Shown here piece by piece: positions 8,872 to 18,193 of a DNA stretch of 64,000 bases (positions are counted from its first letter, which is position 1; the number at the start of each line of letters is the position of its first letter). The stretch is from Streptomyces sp. NBC_01717 (GTDB lineage: Bacteria; Actinomycetota; Actinomycetes; Streptomycetales; Streptomycetaceae), in assembly GCF_036248255.1 (NCBI RefSeq), contig NZ_CP109179.1, forward strand, positions 124,001 through 188,000, written 5' to 3'. The notes beneath the pieces are model-generated. The model was given only the letters and a program-made list of their open reading frames with translations, did no database searches and was not told the DNA's origin. Made by a program: the position numbers and the translations under genes.

Positions 8872-10088
8872 CTATGCCGGTACGGCTTCGCGACGGGCCA
8901 GCCCGGCCCGTAGAACGTTCAGGGCGCCCACCGTGTCCGCGTGCGCGCTGTGGTCGCACGAGACGCAGTGGAACTTCTCCTGTGTGGGCCGGTTCTCCGC
9001 TGCGACGTGCCCGCATTCGGGGCAGGTCCGGGAGGTGTTGCGGGGGTCCACAGCGATCACGTCTCGTCCGGCACTTTCAGCCTTGGCGTGCAGGATCGTC
9101 AGGAACACCCCCCATCCGGCATCCGAGATCGAGTGGTTGAGTCCGGCCTTTGCGGCGGCCCTGTTGGGCAGGGAGCGGCCCGGCTGGTCGGGGTCGGGCC
9201 TCGGTGCGGGGGCCTTGACCATGTTGCGGATCTTAAGGTCTTCGTGCGCGATGAAGTCGTGTTCGCGGACCAGGCCCAACGCGGTCTTGTGTGCGTGATC
9301 AAGGCGCTGACGGCGGACCTTGCGGTGCAGGTCAGCAACCTTCTGGACCGCCTTCTTACGCCGACACGCCGGTTGCCGCGGCGCTTGCACCGAGCGAGCC
9401 CCTGCTGTGCTGCTTCGAGCTTCGCGGCGGCCTTCCGCCCGTGCCGGGGATTCTCGATGAACTCGCCGCCCGAGTCGGCAAGAAAGTTCGCTATGCCCAT
9501 GTCGATGCCGACCACTGAGCCGGTCGCGGGAAGCGGCTTGGGCGCGGTCTGCTCGGCGGTCAGGATCACGTACCAGCGCTTGCCCTCACGCTTGAGGGAC
9601 ACGGTCTTAACCTTGCCGACCACCGGCCGGTGCTGGTTGACCTTGACGTGCCCGACACCTTGGAAGCGGACGCGGGTGGCCGGGTCGTGCGGGGTGGAGT
9701 CCCAGCGGCAGCCGTCCCCGTCCTTGGGGAAGTCGACCGTGTCGAACCAGTTCACGCCACGAAAGCGCGGGTAGCCCGGCGTTTCCCCGGCCTTGACGCG
9801 GCGGAAGAACGCGGCGAATGCCTTGTCGAGACGGCGCAACGTCGCCTGCTGGGAGGAGAAGGACCACCGGCCCTGCCGCTCCGGGTCGTGCGCCCGGATC
9901 TCCTTGAGCTGCGCGGACTGCGATCCGTACTTGATGCTCGTCTTCGACACGTGCCGGTAGGCGTCACGGCGCTCCTGCAAGGCACCGTTGTAGAGGGAGC
10001 AGTGATCCCGCAGCATCTCGCCCAGCACGATCGTCTGGCCCACGGTGGGCCGCATAAGGAACTTATACGCACGAATCATCCGACCCAC
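8872..10088 (-). pseudogene. tnpB: TnpB RNA-guided nuclease, reading frame broken (copy A)
   Basis: The N-terminal frame (10088 to 9099) has the TnpB fold and first RuvC Asp in VVGIDMGIANF (about residue 196). The rest is in another frame (to 8872): RuvC Glu in FIAHEDLKIRN, the zinc ribbon CPECGH/CVSCDH and the last Asp in HADTVGALN. The frames must switch near 9345-9375, around CKRRGNRR. All catalytic residues survive, so a single frame slip would restore the protein. The same break is in copies B and C. The C-terminal frame has an internal GTG (9390) that could start a separate RuvC/zinc fragment. TnpB normally cuts donor-site DNA with an RNA from the element end, and is not needed for TnpA transposition. 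Confidence 0.85.
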
Positions 10089-10130
10089 CCCCTTCCACGT
10101 CGGCTCGCTTGATCATACTACCCTTGGCGT

Positions 10131-10559
10131 ATGTCACCACGCTGGAAGTCAAACCCCGATATCCGCACCGGACGCCACGTCACCTACGACCTCCACGCAC
10201 ACTTGGTGTTTGTCACCAAGTATCGGCGTGACGTTTTCGATGACGCCATGCTCAAACGGTGCGAGGAGATCATGCGAGAGGTCTGCGCCAGCTTCGAGAC
10301 AGAGCTACGCGAGTTCAACGGCGAGGCGGATCACGTGCACCTGTTGGTGCACTACCCGCCAAAAGTCGCCCTGTCCAAACTGATCAACTCCCTCAAGGGC
10401 GTCAGCTCCCGGTACCTGCGGGCCGAGTACACCGGCCGCATCAACCGGATCGGCATGGGGTCAGTGTTCTGGTCCCGCTCCTACTTCGCAGGATCATGCG
10501 GCGGTGCACCGCTGACCGTGATCCGCCAGTACATCGAAGGCCAGAAGCGGCCTATCTGA
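10131..10559 (+). CDS. tnpA: Y1 (HUH) transposase TnpA, IS200/IS605 family (copy A)
   Basis: 142 residues, typical length. The HUH pair is HVH at 68-70 (EADHVHLLVH) and the nucleophilic tyrosine is Y134 in IRQYIEGQ. It cuts and rejoins single-stranded element ends at subterminal hairpins. It is divergent from tnpB with a 42-bp gap holding both starts. Identical proteins are encoded by copies B and C, so this family is probably still transposition-competent. Confidence 0.95.
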   Translation: MSPRWKSNPDIRTGRHVTYDLHAHLVFVTKYRRDVFDDAMLKRCEEIMREVCASFETELREFNGEADHVHLLVHYPPKVALSKLINSLKGVSSRYLRAEYTGRINRIGMGSVFWSRSYFAGSCGGAPLTVIRQYIEGQKRPI

Positions 10560-10703
10560 CCTTAACGACAGAGGCGGAGCGAACTCCGGCGCTTCGCGCC
10601 TCCGGGCTTAGGATGCGTTTCCCTCCCCGGCTGAAGCCGGGGATACCCACGCAAGAACAGAGATGGAGTTGTCAATCCCGGCTGGTGACTCGCCGTAAGT
10701 GGA

Positions 10704-11913
10704 TCAGCCCAGCGCGATAGGGTTCGGCGGTGCGGTGATCTCGAAGGTACGGCCGTCGCGTATGAGGGCCCACAAGACATTCAAGCGGCGGCGTGCAAGG
10801 GCGATGACGGCCTGCTTGTGACTCTTACCTTCGGCTCGTTTGCGCTCGTAGAACGCCTTCGAGACGGGGCAGCATCGGGCGGCGACCATGGCAGACATGT
10901 AGAAGACCCGCAGAGGACGTCGGCGGTAGCGCCGTGGTCGGCGCATGTTGCCGCTGATGCGTCCCGAGTCTTTGGGGACAGGGGCCAGGCCGGCGACGCC
11001 GGCGAGGCGGTCGGAGCTGCCGAAGACGCTCATGTCACCGCCGGTGTGGGCAATGAACTCGGCGCCCAGGACAGGGCCGAGGCCGGGCATGCTCAGGATG
11101 ACCTCGCCGGACGGATGGTCGCGAAGCCGGCCCTCGATCATGGCGTCGGTCCCGGCGATCTCCGCATCGAGGGCCATCACCTCCGTCGCCAGCTTGGCCA
11201 CGACAACGGCGGCCAGCTTCTCCCCGGCCACGGCGGTGTGCTGGGCTTCGGCGGCCCCGAGTGCGGTGGCCGCGACGGCCTTGTAGTTGCGGACTTTTCG
11301 GTTCTTCAGCCACGTCGTGAGCCGGTTGTTGCCGATCCTGCGCAAGGCAGCCGGGGTCTGATAAGTGGTGAGGAGTACCAGTGCGGCCTTGGAGGTCTTG
11401 TAGTCGAAGGCGCGTTCCAGGGCGGGGAAGTACTCCAGCATCTGGGCCCGCATCCGGTTGATCGCCCTCGTGCGGTCAGCAGCCAGATCCAGGCGGCGAG
11501 AGGTAAGAGTGCGCAGGTCCACGGCGATTTCGTCACCGCGGCGCATCATCTTCAGGTCACGGCGCATGCGGGCTTGGTCCGCGATGACGAATGCGTCCTT
11601 CGCGTCGGTCCTCCCCTCGCCTCGGTAGGAGGCTGCTGCGTGGTGGACGGTGCGGCCGGGGATGTACAGGACCCGCTGTCCGTTGTCGGTCAGCAGCGAT
11701 CATCAGAGCGGCCCCGCCGGCGTTGAGATCGATCGCCCAGGTCACCGGCGCGCCATCGCTCAACGCGAGAACGTCCGCGATCAGTTCGAGCAGTGTGGCC
11801 TCGTCGTTGGCCACCCGCCGCGACAGCTCCCGCTTGGCGTCGGTGTCGATCACCACGCAGTGATGCTCGGCCTTGCCCGCGTCCGTACCGGCCCACAGCT
11901 CAGGCACGGTCAC
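10704..11913 (-). pseudogene. IS110-family transposase (DEDD), frameshifted
   Basis: The N-terminal RuvC-like domain starts near GTG 11913 (PELWAGTDAGKAEHHCVVID) and the C-terminal Transposase_20 domain ends at 10704 (SMPGLGPVLGAEFIAHTGGD and DRLAGVAGLAPVPKDSGR). Around 11690-11700 the frame breaks: after ALMIAA the expected LTDNGQRVLYIPGRTVHH and TDAKDAF continue in another frame. One lost base explains it. IS110 recombinases use a structured bridge RNA from the element's non-coding end. This copy is defective in protein but could be rescued in trans. Confidence 0.85.
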
Positions 11914-12138
11914 CCCCGAAATCGTTGCCTGTATTTGTCCCAGCAGACGACTTCGCCAGCATGTCCTTACCGAGCGACCCTGTCGCGCGCATCCCAATGA
12001 GTGGTCGAGTCGTCGCGGGCGGCCAGGCGGCCAATCGTTTGAAGCCACCACTGGGCTGGAGACACGCAGCCACACCCAGCATCCCTGGGCCTTCCGATCC
12101 TACGAGTGACCGGAATCAACCCAGCAACAACGTAAGGA
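11914..12138 (-). ncRNA. IS110 5' non-coding end, candidate bridge-RNA region
   Basis: About 225 bases lie between the IS110 transposase start and the point where the IS5 transposase resumes. In IS110 elements of the IS621 type, the non-coding end upstream of the recombinase encodes the bridge RNA that pairs with target and donor (established family knowledge). Position and size fit. I did not identify target- or donor-binding loops by eye, so this is a placement, not a demonstrated RNA. Confidence 0.35.
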
Positions 12139-12446
12139 GACACGACCCCCACCGCGGCAGGTACTTCAAGCCCCAGCGCCCGCACGCCGACAAGGCCTAC
12201 GACATCCCCCACCTGCGAAAATGGTTACGGGGCAAACGCATCGGCGTGCGCATCGCCCGCAAAGGCATCGAGTCCAGCGAACGATTAGGACGCCGACGAG
12301 GGGTGATCGAGCGGACCATGTCCTGGCTGACCGGCTACCACAGACTCAACCACCGCTACGAACGCTACCCCCGCAACTACCTCGCCCTTCTCGGCCTCGC
12401 CGCCGCCCTCTGCTGCTACAAACGCTTCCTCAAACTCACTACATAG
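12139..12446 (+). pseudogene. IS5-family transposase, right (C-terminal) fragment
   Basis: The frame gives the C-terminal half of the IS5-family transposase interrupted at 8828: HADKAYDIPHLRKWLRGKR, IARKGIESSERLGRRRGVIE with the terminal catalytic Glu, then HRLNHRYERYPRNYLALLGL, ending at TAG 12444. Joining this to 8560-8828 restores an almost continuous product. The IS110 and IS605 elements therefore entered an existing IS5 copy. Confidence 0.85.
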
Positions 12447-12464
12447 GACACCGTCTAAACCAGC

Positions 12465-12850
12465 ATGTCGGGTGCCCAGCCTGGCAGAAACCGCTGGCCA
12501 CCCACGGCGAAGATGTCTCGTCACGATGCCGCAGGGATCGCGATCGGACGACGCACCCTCGGACACCCGATCCGGGATGGGGTATGCCCTGCTCAAACGG
12601 AGTTGAGAGCTTGGAGAAGGACGGACGGCCCCCACACAACCAGAGCGATCGTGCGGGGCATCGGACCGCCCGGGCCGGACCAAGCGGGAACCCGATCGCC
12701 CGCAACGGACCGGCCCCCTGGAGGGCCGTCACCGAGCGGGATGCAAAAGGTGGAACTACATCCAGTCCATTCGGGATGCGCCCAGTACGCAACAGTGGGC
12801 CCAAGACTCACTTACGCACGCTGGTTGAGAACGGTTCCATCGGCGTGACG
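12465..12850 (+). pseudogene. TnpB/IS1341-type C-terminal relic
   Basis: The frame contains RHDAAGIAIGRRTLGHPIR, characteristic of the C-terminus of an actinobacterial TnpB subfamily distinct from the IS605 copies in this window. The DNA from about 12475 to 12535 is closely similar to the minus-strand segment near 41206-41265, which encodes WQKPLATPRRMMSRHDAAG. Frame degeneration follows. No start, RuvC Asp or Glu remains. Confidence 0.6.
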
Positions 12851-12980
12851 TACGTGCCTGGTGTCGCTTCGAGGGCGGTCGTACGTCAGGTGGCCGATGT
12901 TTCCGAGGACGTACCTGAGCAGAGTGTTTCCTGTCAGCAGACGGGGCGGCGGACCGCCCCGTCAAAAGAGGGGGATCACT

Positions 12981-13619
12981 ATGACAACCGCGCTCCTCAC
13001 CCGCCGCAACGCCGGCCGCCACGACACCCCCCTCCGTGACACGACCCACCCGCCCACGGCAACCCCCACGACGCACCGCGCACATACAGCTCCGGCTCAG
13101 CGGACCGCCACCGCGGCCCAGATGGAAAGCATCGTTGAGCTGCACGGATCCGCACTGCACCGATTCTGCCTGTCGCTGACACGTGGCGACCGCTGGCGTG
13201 CGGAGGAGATCACACAGGAAACCCTGATCCGGGCCTGGAAACACCCCAACGCACTCGACGCCAGCCGCGAGTTCGAATCGTTCCGGCCCTGGCTGTTCAC
13301 CGTCGCCCGACGCATCGCGATCGACGCGGACCGAGCACGCCGAGTACGGCCCCCCGAGTGCAACGACGCCGTGCTCACCCTGATCCCCGAACCCGAACAC
13401 GGCTACGACCGACTACTGGTCGCAGAACTGATCCACAAAGCCCTCGCATCGCTGACGGCGGAGCAACAAGCCGTCATCCACTGCCTGTACTTCAGATCAC
13501 TGACCGGGCTCGAAACCGCAAAAGAACTAGGCCTGCCCCTCGGAACCGTCAAATCCCGCACCCACTACGCCATCAAAACACTCAAGCACGCACTCAAAGA
13601 AGCCGGCTTCGCAAAGTAA
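12981..13619 (+). CDS. ECF RNA polymerase sigma factor
   Basis: 212 residues from ATG 12981, which follows AGAGGGGG by seven bases; the longer frame from 12861 has no such site. After a Thr/Pro/Arg-rich tail (1-50), sigma-2 is visible as HRFCLSLTRGDRWRAEEIT, with region 2.2-2.4 TLIRAWKH and FRPWLFTVARRIAIDADRAR. Sigma-4 is LTAEQQAVIHCLYFRSLTG with the recognition helix LGLPLGTVKSRTHYAIKTL. It would direct RNA polymerase to a specific promoter set. No anti-sigma gene is adjacent. A similar sigma gene follows 216 bp later. Confidence 0.88.
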   Translation: MTTALLTRRNAGRHDTPLRDTTHPPTATPTTHRAHTAPAQRTATAAQMESIVELHGSALHRFCLSLTRGDRWRAEEITQETLIRAWKHPNALDASREFESFRPWLFTVARRIAIDADRARRVRPPECNDAVLTLIPEPEHGYDRLLVAELIHKALASLTAEQQAVIHCLYFRSLTGLETAKELGLPLGTVKSRTHYAIKTLKHALKEAGFAK

Positions 13620-13835
13620 ACGCCCCAACACCAGGGCTGGCGGGCTCCCCTCGGATCACTTTCAGCATCACCTCGCCGCAAATTGCAGCGACAACAGCGA
13701 TGTGTCATGAGCCATCTAGCATCCGCGGAACCAGATCCGGTCGCAGCGCCTCCCTGTCCGTATTGCATCGCCTCCCCCGCCCGTGCATCTGCAGCGGGAT
13801 ATCCGGCGCCCGCCACCTAGGAATGCGAGAAACCC

Positions 13836-14615
13836 ATGTCAGCACCCACCACGTCAGCGCCTGCCGTACCCCTAGTGTCGACCACGTGCACCATCGAACG
13901 TCCTCGGCACGCACCCTCCTCATCAGCTCCCGGACGCCGGACGCTGCTACGCCCTCAGCGCGGCTATGACGATCCGGTCTCCCCGCCGCACCCTCCAACT
14001 GCGGCCACGACCCGAAGTAGCCACTCCTCCGCGGCAAACCCGGGGACACCGGACGAGGCCGAAGGACAGGCTCCGCCCCTCACCCCACAGCGGCGAGCAG
14101 CCCTCATCGAGCAGCTGTACACAGAGAACGCCCGCTATCTCACGTCCCTGCTGCTGTCGCGCGTCGACGGCGACAGGCAGATGGCGGAGGACATCGTGCA
14201 GGAGACGATGCTGCGGGCCTGGTCCCATGCCGAGAAACTGTCCGCCGAGCCCGAGGGCGCGCGGCCATGGCTGATCACCGTCGCCAAGAACGTGCTCACT
14301 GACCTCCACCGGCGCCGTCAGTGCCGACCGCAGGAGATCGCCTACAACCCCTCCTGGCCCAGTCACGTGCCCATCAGCACGGATATCGCCGCACGCATCG
14401 TGAGCGCCCTGACCGTCCAGCAGATCCTGCCCAAGCTCACACCGCAACAGAGCGACATCGTCCGACGGGTCTATCTGATGGGTCACTCAATGGAAGAAGT
14501 CGCCAGCGCACTCGGCATACCACAGGGCACCGTCAAGTCACGTCTGTTCTACGCCCTACGTTCCATGGCACAGATCCTGACACGCGCAGACGCGCACGCC
14601 GACCTCAACCGATGA
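13836..14615 (+). CDS. ECF RNA polymerase sigma factor
   Basis: 259 residues. Residues 1-85 are a Pro/Ser/Thr-rich extension, so the true start may be further in; the site before ATG 13836 is weak. Sigma-2 begins at RAALIEQLYTENARYLTSLL and includes AEDIVQETMLRAWSHAEKL and ARPWLITVAKNVLTDLHRRR. Sigma-4 is LTPQQSDIVRRVYLMGHSM with the recognition helix LGIPQGTVKSRLFYALRSM. It has the same orientation and general layout as the preceding sigma factor, consistent with an old duplication. No partner anti-sigma is visible. Confidence 0.85.
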   Translation: MSAPTTSAPAVPLVSTTCTIERPRHAPSSSAPGRRTLLRPQRGYDDPVSPPHPPTAATTRSSHSSAANPGTPDEAEGQAPPLTPQRRAALIEQLYTENARYLTSLLLSRVDGDRQMAEDIVQETMLRAWSHAEKLSAEPEGARPWLITVAKNVLTDLHRRRQCRPQEIAYNPSWPSHVPISTDIAARIVSALTVQQILPKLTPQQSDIVRRVYLMGHSMEEVASALGIPQGTVKSRLFYALRSMAQILTRADAHADLNR

Positions 14616-14865
14616 GGTCAGTGGTGCGTACGGTCCCGCTGCTCACCGGGACGGCGGCCACACGCACCAGAGCTCCACGGATGCTCCAGTCGACCCAGGC
14701 TGCGTCGACAAACGGCACCAGCGAGCACCGCGACTTGAGAACATCACCGGTAAGTTCGCCGCCCCAAGCGCCGCCGCGGATCTCGCCGTCCGGCTCGAAC
14801 GCTGCTGTACACGCGGCGGGCGAAACCTTGAGGACGGCCTGGTGAGTCTGCTCGGTGATGGTCAT
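14605..14865 (-). CDS. Hypothetical protein, 86 residues
   Basis: A minus-strand frame converges on the sigma gene, overlapping its last 11 bases. The start ATG 14865 lies close to an AGG. The product is rich in Val/Ala and holds the stretch DAAWVDWSIRGALVRVAAVP. I do not recognise a family. It may be a real small gene or chance coding in GC-rich DNA. Confidence 0.3.
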   Translation of the reverse strand: MTITEQTHQAVLKVSPAACTAAFEPDGEIRGGAWGGELTGDVLKSRCSLVPFVDAAWVDWSIRGALVRVAAVPVSSGTVRTTDLIG

Positions 14866-15017
14866 CCTGATTGGTCCATGGATACTCTGCCGTTCAGGGC
14901 GGAGAGGAAACGGACTCCTGCGGAGCAGGGCAAGGGCTGCGATTCGCCGCTAGGGCGGATCACAGTGCACTGGCCTCCAGGTTTGATCTTCACATGCGGT
15001 CGCAATAGTTTGTGAGC

Positions 15018-15183
15018 ATGAGCGCGAACCGTGTGAAGCGGGCGTTCAAGTACTGCTTCCAGCCGACGAATACGCAGGCAGCCGAGCTGTCGCGCACGTT
15101 CGGATGTGTGCGGAAGGTGTACAACGTGGCGCTTGCTGCCCGCACGCAGGCCTGGACGCGGCAGAAGCGGGCCAACTACTGAG
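15018..15183 (+). pseudogene. tnpB: TnpB N-terminal relic
   Basis: Reading from GTG 15018 or ATG 15024, the product starts SANRVKRAFKYCFQPTNTQ and continues SRTFGCVRKVYNVALAAR. This is the conserved OrfB/TnpB N-terminal helix-turn-helix. It stops at TGA 15181 after about 54 residues, exactly where an IS630-type element end begins. The rest of the gene is absent. Confidence 0.75.
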
Positions 15184-15714
15184 GATTTCGGGTTGTCGTC
15201 GGGTAGTGACGGTTCGTGATCCCTGCGGTATGCCGTTGGTATGCGTTATCCGGAGGGTGGGGGCCTGACTGCTGAGCGTCGGGCGTTTCGTGAGGGGATC
15301 CGGTTCCAGGCCGGCGGGCGGTTCGCAGCGGGTGAGAAGACCGCGGTGATCGCAAAGGATCTGCGGGTGAGTGTGCGGTCGGTGGAACGCTGGCGCCGTG
15401 CCTGGCGCGAGGGCGGGTTGGAGGCCTTGCGCTCGGCCGGACCGGCGAACTCCCCGGCCGTCACCGATGCCCAGTTCGCCGTGCTGGAAGAGGAATTGGG
15501 CAAGGGGCCGGCCGAGCACGGCTTCGAAGATGAGCGGTGGACCCTGGCCAGGGTCCAGACGGTGATCCGCCGCCAGCTCCGGCTGAGTCTGTCGGTGGCG
15601 ACGGTATGGCGGCTGCTGAAACGGCACGGCTGGTCCTGGCAGGCACCCGCCCGCAGAGCACTCGAGCGCGACGATCACGCCGTCGAGCTGTGGAAGAAGG
15701 AGACATCCCACGCG
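15184..15714 (+). pseudogene. IS630-family element, left end and transposase N-terminus
   Basis: The transposase starts at ATG 15241 and shows the N-terminal helix-turn-helix/winged domain: KDLRVSVRSVERWRRAWREG, then ERWTLARVQTVIRRQL and ATVWRLLKRHGWSWQAP. Homology ends at VELWKKE (about 15710), before the DDE catalytic domain, so it is truncated. The first 60 bases (15184-15245) closely match a minus-strand segment at about 27470-27555, marking the element's terminal sequence. Inactive. Confidence 0.75.
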
Positions 15715-15821
15715 GACAACGAGTCAAGCTGCTTCGGTGGAGAACTCTGCCGGTGGCTGGTTGGGGAAGGCCTTGGTCTCGTCGTAGGTGGCTACGACCT
15801 GGAGGCAGTGGAAGAGCATTC
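15715..15821 (-). pseudogene. Unidentified coding relic interrupted by IS605 copy B
   Basis: Minus-strand residues MLFHCLQVVATYDETKAF and NQPPAEFSTEAA end at a stop. The coding character is good and the segment may be the C-terminus of a transposase or regulator, but I cannot name it. IS605 copy B enters directly upstream. The frame may continue beyond the element at 17653-17700, depending on the exact excision point. Confidence 0.35.
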
Positions 15822-15928
15822 CCATCTCTGTTCTTGCGTGGGTATCCCCGGCTTCAGCCGGGGAGGGAAACGCATCCTAAGCCCGGAGGCGCGAAGCGCC
15901 GGAGTTCGCTCCGCCTCTGTCGTTACGG

Positions 15929-16357
15929 TCAGATAGGCCGCTTCTGGCCTTCGATGTACTGGCGGATCACGGTCAGCGGTGCACCGCCGCATGATCCTGC
16001 GAAGTAGGAGCGGGACCAGAACACTGACCCCATGCCGATCCGGTTGATGCGGCCGGTGTACTCGGCCCGCAGGTACCGGGAGCTGACGCCCTTGAGGGAG
16101 TTGATCAGTTTGGACAGGGCGACTTTTGGCGGGTAGTGCACCAACAGGTGCACGTGATCCGCCTCGCCGTTGAACTCGCGTAGCTCTGTCTCGAAGCTGG
16201 CGCAGACCTCTCGCATGATCTCCTCGCACCGTTTGAGCATGGCGTCATCGAAAACGTCACGCCGATACTTGGTGACAAACACCAAGTGTGCGTGGAGGTC
16301 GTAGGTGACGTGGCGTCCGGTGCGGATATCGGGGTTTGACTTCCAGCGTGGTGACAT
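15929..16357 (-). CDS. tnpA: Y1 transposase TnpA (copy B)
   Basis: 142 residues, identical in sequence to the copy A and C proteins: HUH motif EADHVHLLVH and catalytic Tyr in IRQYIEGQ. Divergent from tnpB. Intact. Confidence 0.95.
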   Translation of the reverse strand: MSPRWKSNPDIRTGRHVTYDLHAHLVFVTKYRRDVFDDAMLKRCEEIMREVCASFETELREFNGEADHVHLLVHYPPKVALSKLINSLKGVSSRYLRAEYTGRINRIGMGSVFWSRSYFAGSCGGAPLTVIRQYIEGQKRPI

Positions 16358-16399
16358 ACGCCAAGGGTAGTATGATCAAGCGAGCCGACGTGGAAGGGG

Positions 16400-17616
16400 G
16401 TGGGTCGGATGATTCGTGCGTATAAGTTCCTTATGCGGCCCACCGTGGGCCAGACGATCGTGCTGGGCGAGATGCTGCGGGATCACTGCTCCCTCTACAA
16501 CGGTGCCTTGCAGGAGCGCCGTGACGCCTACCGGCACGTGTCGAAGACGAGCATCAAGTACGGATCGCAGTCCGCGCAGCTCAAGGAGATCCGGGCGCAC
16601 GACCCGGAGCGGCAGGGCCGGTGGTCCTTCTCCTCCCAGCAGGCGACGTTGCGCCGTCTCGACAAGGCATTCGCCGCGTTCTTCCGCCGCGTCAAGGCCG
16701 GGGAAACGCCGGGCTACCCGCGCTTTCGTGGCGTGAACTGGTTCGACACGGTCGACTTCCCCAAGGACGGGGACGGCTGCCGCTGGGACTCCACCCCGCA
16801 CGACCCGGCCACCCGCGTCCGCTTCCAAGGTGTCGGGCACGTCAAGGTCAACCAGCACCGGCCGGTGGTCGGCAAGGTTAAGACCGTGTCCCTCAAGCGT
16901 GAGGGCAAGCGCTGGTACGTGATCCTGACCGCCGAGCAGACCGCGCCCAAGCCGCTTCCCGCGACCGGCTCAGTGGTCGGCATCGACATGGGCATAGCGA
17001 ACTTTCTTGCCGACTCGGGCGGCGAGTTCATCGAGAATCCCCGGCACGGGCGGAAGGCCGCCGCGAAGCTCGAAGCAGCACAGCAGGGGCTCGCTCGGTG
17101 CAAGCGCCGCAGCAACCGGCGTGTCGGCGTAAGAAGGCCGTCCAGAAGGTTGCTGACCTGCACCGCAAGGTCCGCCGTCAGCGCCTTGATCACGCACACA
17201 AGACCGCGTTGGGCCTGGTCCGCGAACACGACTTCATCGCGCACGAAGACCTTAAGATCCGCAACATGGTCAAGGCCCCCGCACCGAGGCCCGACCCCGA
17301 CCAGCCGGGCCGCTCCCTGCCCAACAGGGCCGCCGCAAAGGCCGGACTCAACCACTCGATCTCGGATGCCGGATGGGGGGTGTTCCTGACGATCCTGCAC
17401 GCCAAGGCTGAAAGTGCCGGACGAGACGTGATCGCTGTGGACCCCCGCAACACCTCCCGGACCTGCCCCGAATGCGGGCACGTCGCAGCGGAGAACCGGC
17501 CCACACAGGAGAAGTTCCACTGCGTCTCGTGCGACCACAGCGCGCACGCGGACACGGTGGGCGCCCTAAACGTTCTACGGGCCGGGCTGGCCCGTCGCGA
17601 AGCCGTACCGGCATAG
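16400..17616 (+). pseudogene. tnpB: TnpB RNA-guided nuclease, reading frame broken (copy B)
   Basis: Same two-frame arrangement as copy A. The N-terminal frame runs 16400-17389 and holds the first RuvC Asp (GIDMG). The C-terminal frame ends at 17616 with the zinc ribbon and the last two acidic residues. The switch lies near 17100-17150. Copy B carries GCAGCAAC where A has GCGGCAAC, and one further base change nearby; neither repairs the frame. Confidence 0.85.
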
Positions 17617-17767
17617 CGAGCAGCCCCCTCGTCCACGAGGGGGAGGAGTCACGGGAGATCAGCAGCTCCTGCGCCCGTTTGGGTGATCGCTACCTGCCGA
17701 GAACCTGTACGCCCGGACAGCGCCGGTCTGCCGGTACCCGGGCAGGTCAGCCCCGCTTCGTGCCCGG

Positions 17768-18193
17768 TCAGTCCTCGGTCCAGCCGTGAACTTTGGCGAA
17801 CTGCAGCAACCCGCTGCGGATCTGCAGGATCTGGGATCCGGTCAGTGACGGTTCGGACTCCAGCAGGACGTCGGTCACCTCCTTCGTGTACTCGACTGTA
17901 CCGAGCACATCGCACAGGGTGTCATCGTCCGCCGATCCGGAAACGATGCCGACCGCGGGTCTCGAAGGAATCAGCAGCTTCCCGCCGGAACCCTCGGCGA
18001 GCCGGACAGACGATGCCTTCAGCCCGCGGTCACCTTCCTCGATCTCGAACGCCACCGCCGTGCCTCTGCGCACACAGGACTCAGGGATCAGTAGATCGTT
18101 CGCATGAACGAAAGCATCCTCACCGCCATGATCGGGTGAAATAAAACCGTATCCCCGTGCTCCGTTGAACCGCACCACACGACCAGTAACCAC
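17768..18193 (-). CDS. Cold-shock-domain protein with C-terminal extension
   Basis: 141 residues. The N-terminal 65 form a cold-shock domain: GRVVRFNGARGYGFISPD contains RNP1 (GYGFIS) and EDAFVHANDL contains RNP2, so it should bind single-stranded nucleic acid. An extra 75-residue tail (DVLGTVEYTKEVTDVLL and SLTGSQILQIRSGLLQFAK) is absent from the classic 67-residue Csp proteins and looks helical. The gene is isolated; mobile DNA flanks both sides. An ATG with VTGRVVRF is the only sensible start. Confidence 0.85.
   Translation of the reverse strand: MVTGRVVRFNGARGYGFISPDHGGEDAFVHANDLLIPESCVRRGTAVAFEIEEGDRGLKASSVRLAEGSGGKLLIPSRPAVGIVSGSADDDTLCDVLGTVEYTKEVTDVLLESEPSLTGSQILQIRSGLLQFAKVHGWTED

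Larger units (their letters stand above)
8836..10666. mobile_element. IS200/IS605-family element, copy A (1,831 bp)
   Basis: Boundaries come from comparing three near-identical copies (8836-10666, 15822-17652, 34970-36800), all the same length. The tnpA side carries an imperfect-free hairpin CCCCGGCTGAAGCCGGGG (10625-10642). The tnpB side carries CCCCCTCG/CGAGGGGG with loop TGGA (8845-8864). Such subterminal hairpins are what the Y1 transposase recognises. There are no terminal inverted repeats and no target duplication, as expected. The first bases at the tnpA end (CCAT read inward) are shared by all copies and may be the target tetranucleotide rather than element DNA. Inserted in the IS110/IS5 nest. 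Confidence 0.9.
15822..17652. mobile_element. IS200/IS605-family element, copy B (1,831 bp, inverted relative to A and C)
   Basis: Same length and gene content as copies A and C, with only a few base differences seen (for example near 15927, 17109 and 17140). The tnpA-side end starts at 15822 and the tnpB-side end is at 17652. It sits between an IS630 relic and the 3' flank of a cold-shock-domain gene. Confidence 0.9.

Noticed and set aside
9345..9375. Programmed frameshift in tnpB as a firm annotation
   Set aside because: No convincing slippery heptamer or downstream structure could be seen. It is kept as a finding only, because the same break in all copies can be explained by descent.
8941..9774. 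277-residue frame opposite tnpB, repeated in the other IS605 copies
   Set aside because: It is the antisense shadow of tnpB; its conservation merely follows the conservation of the element.
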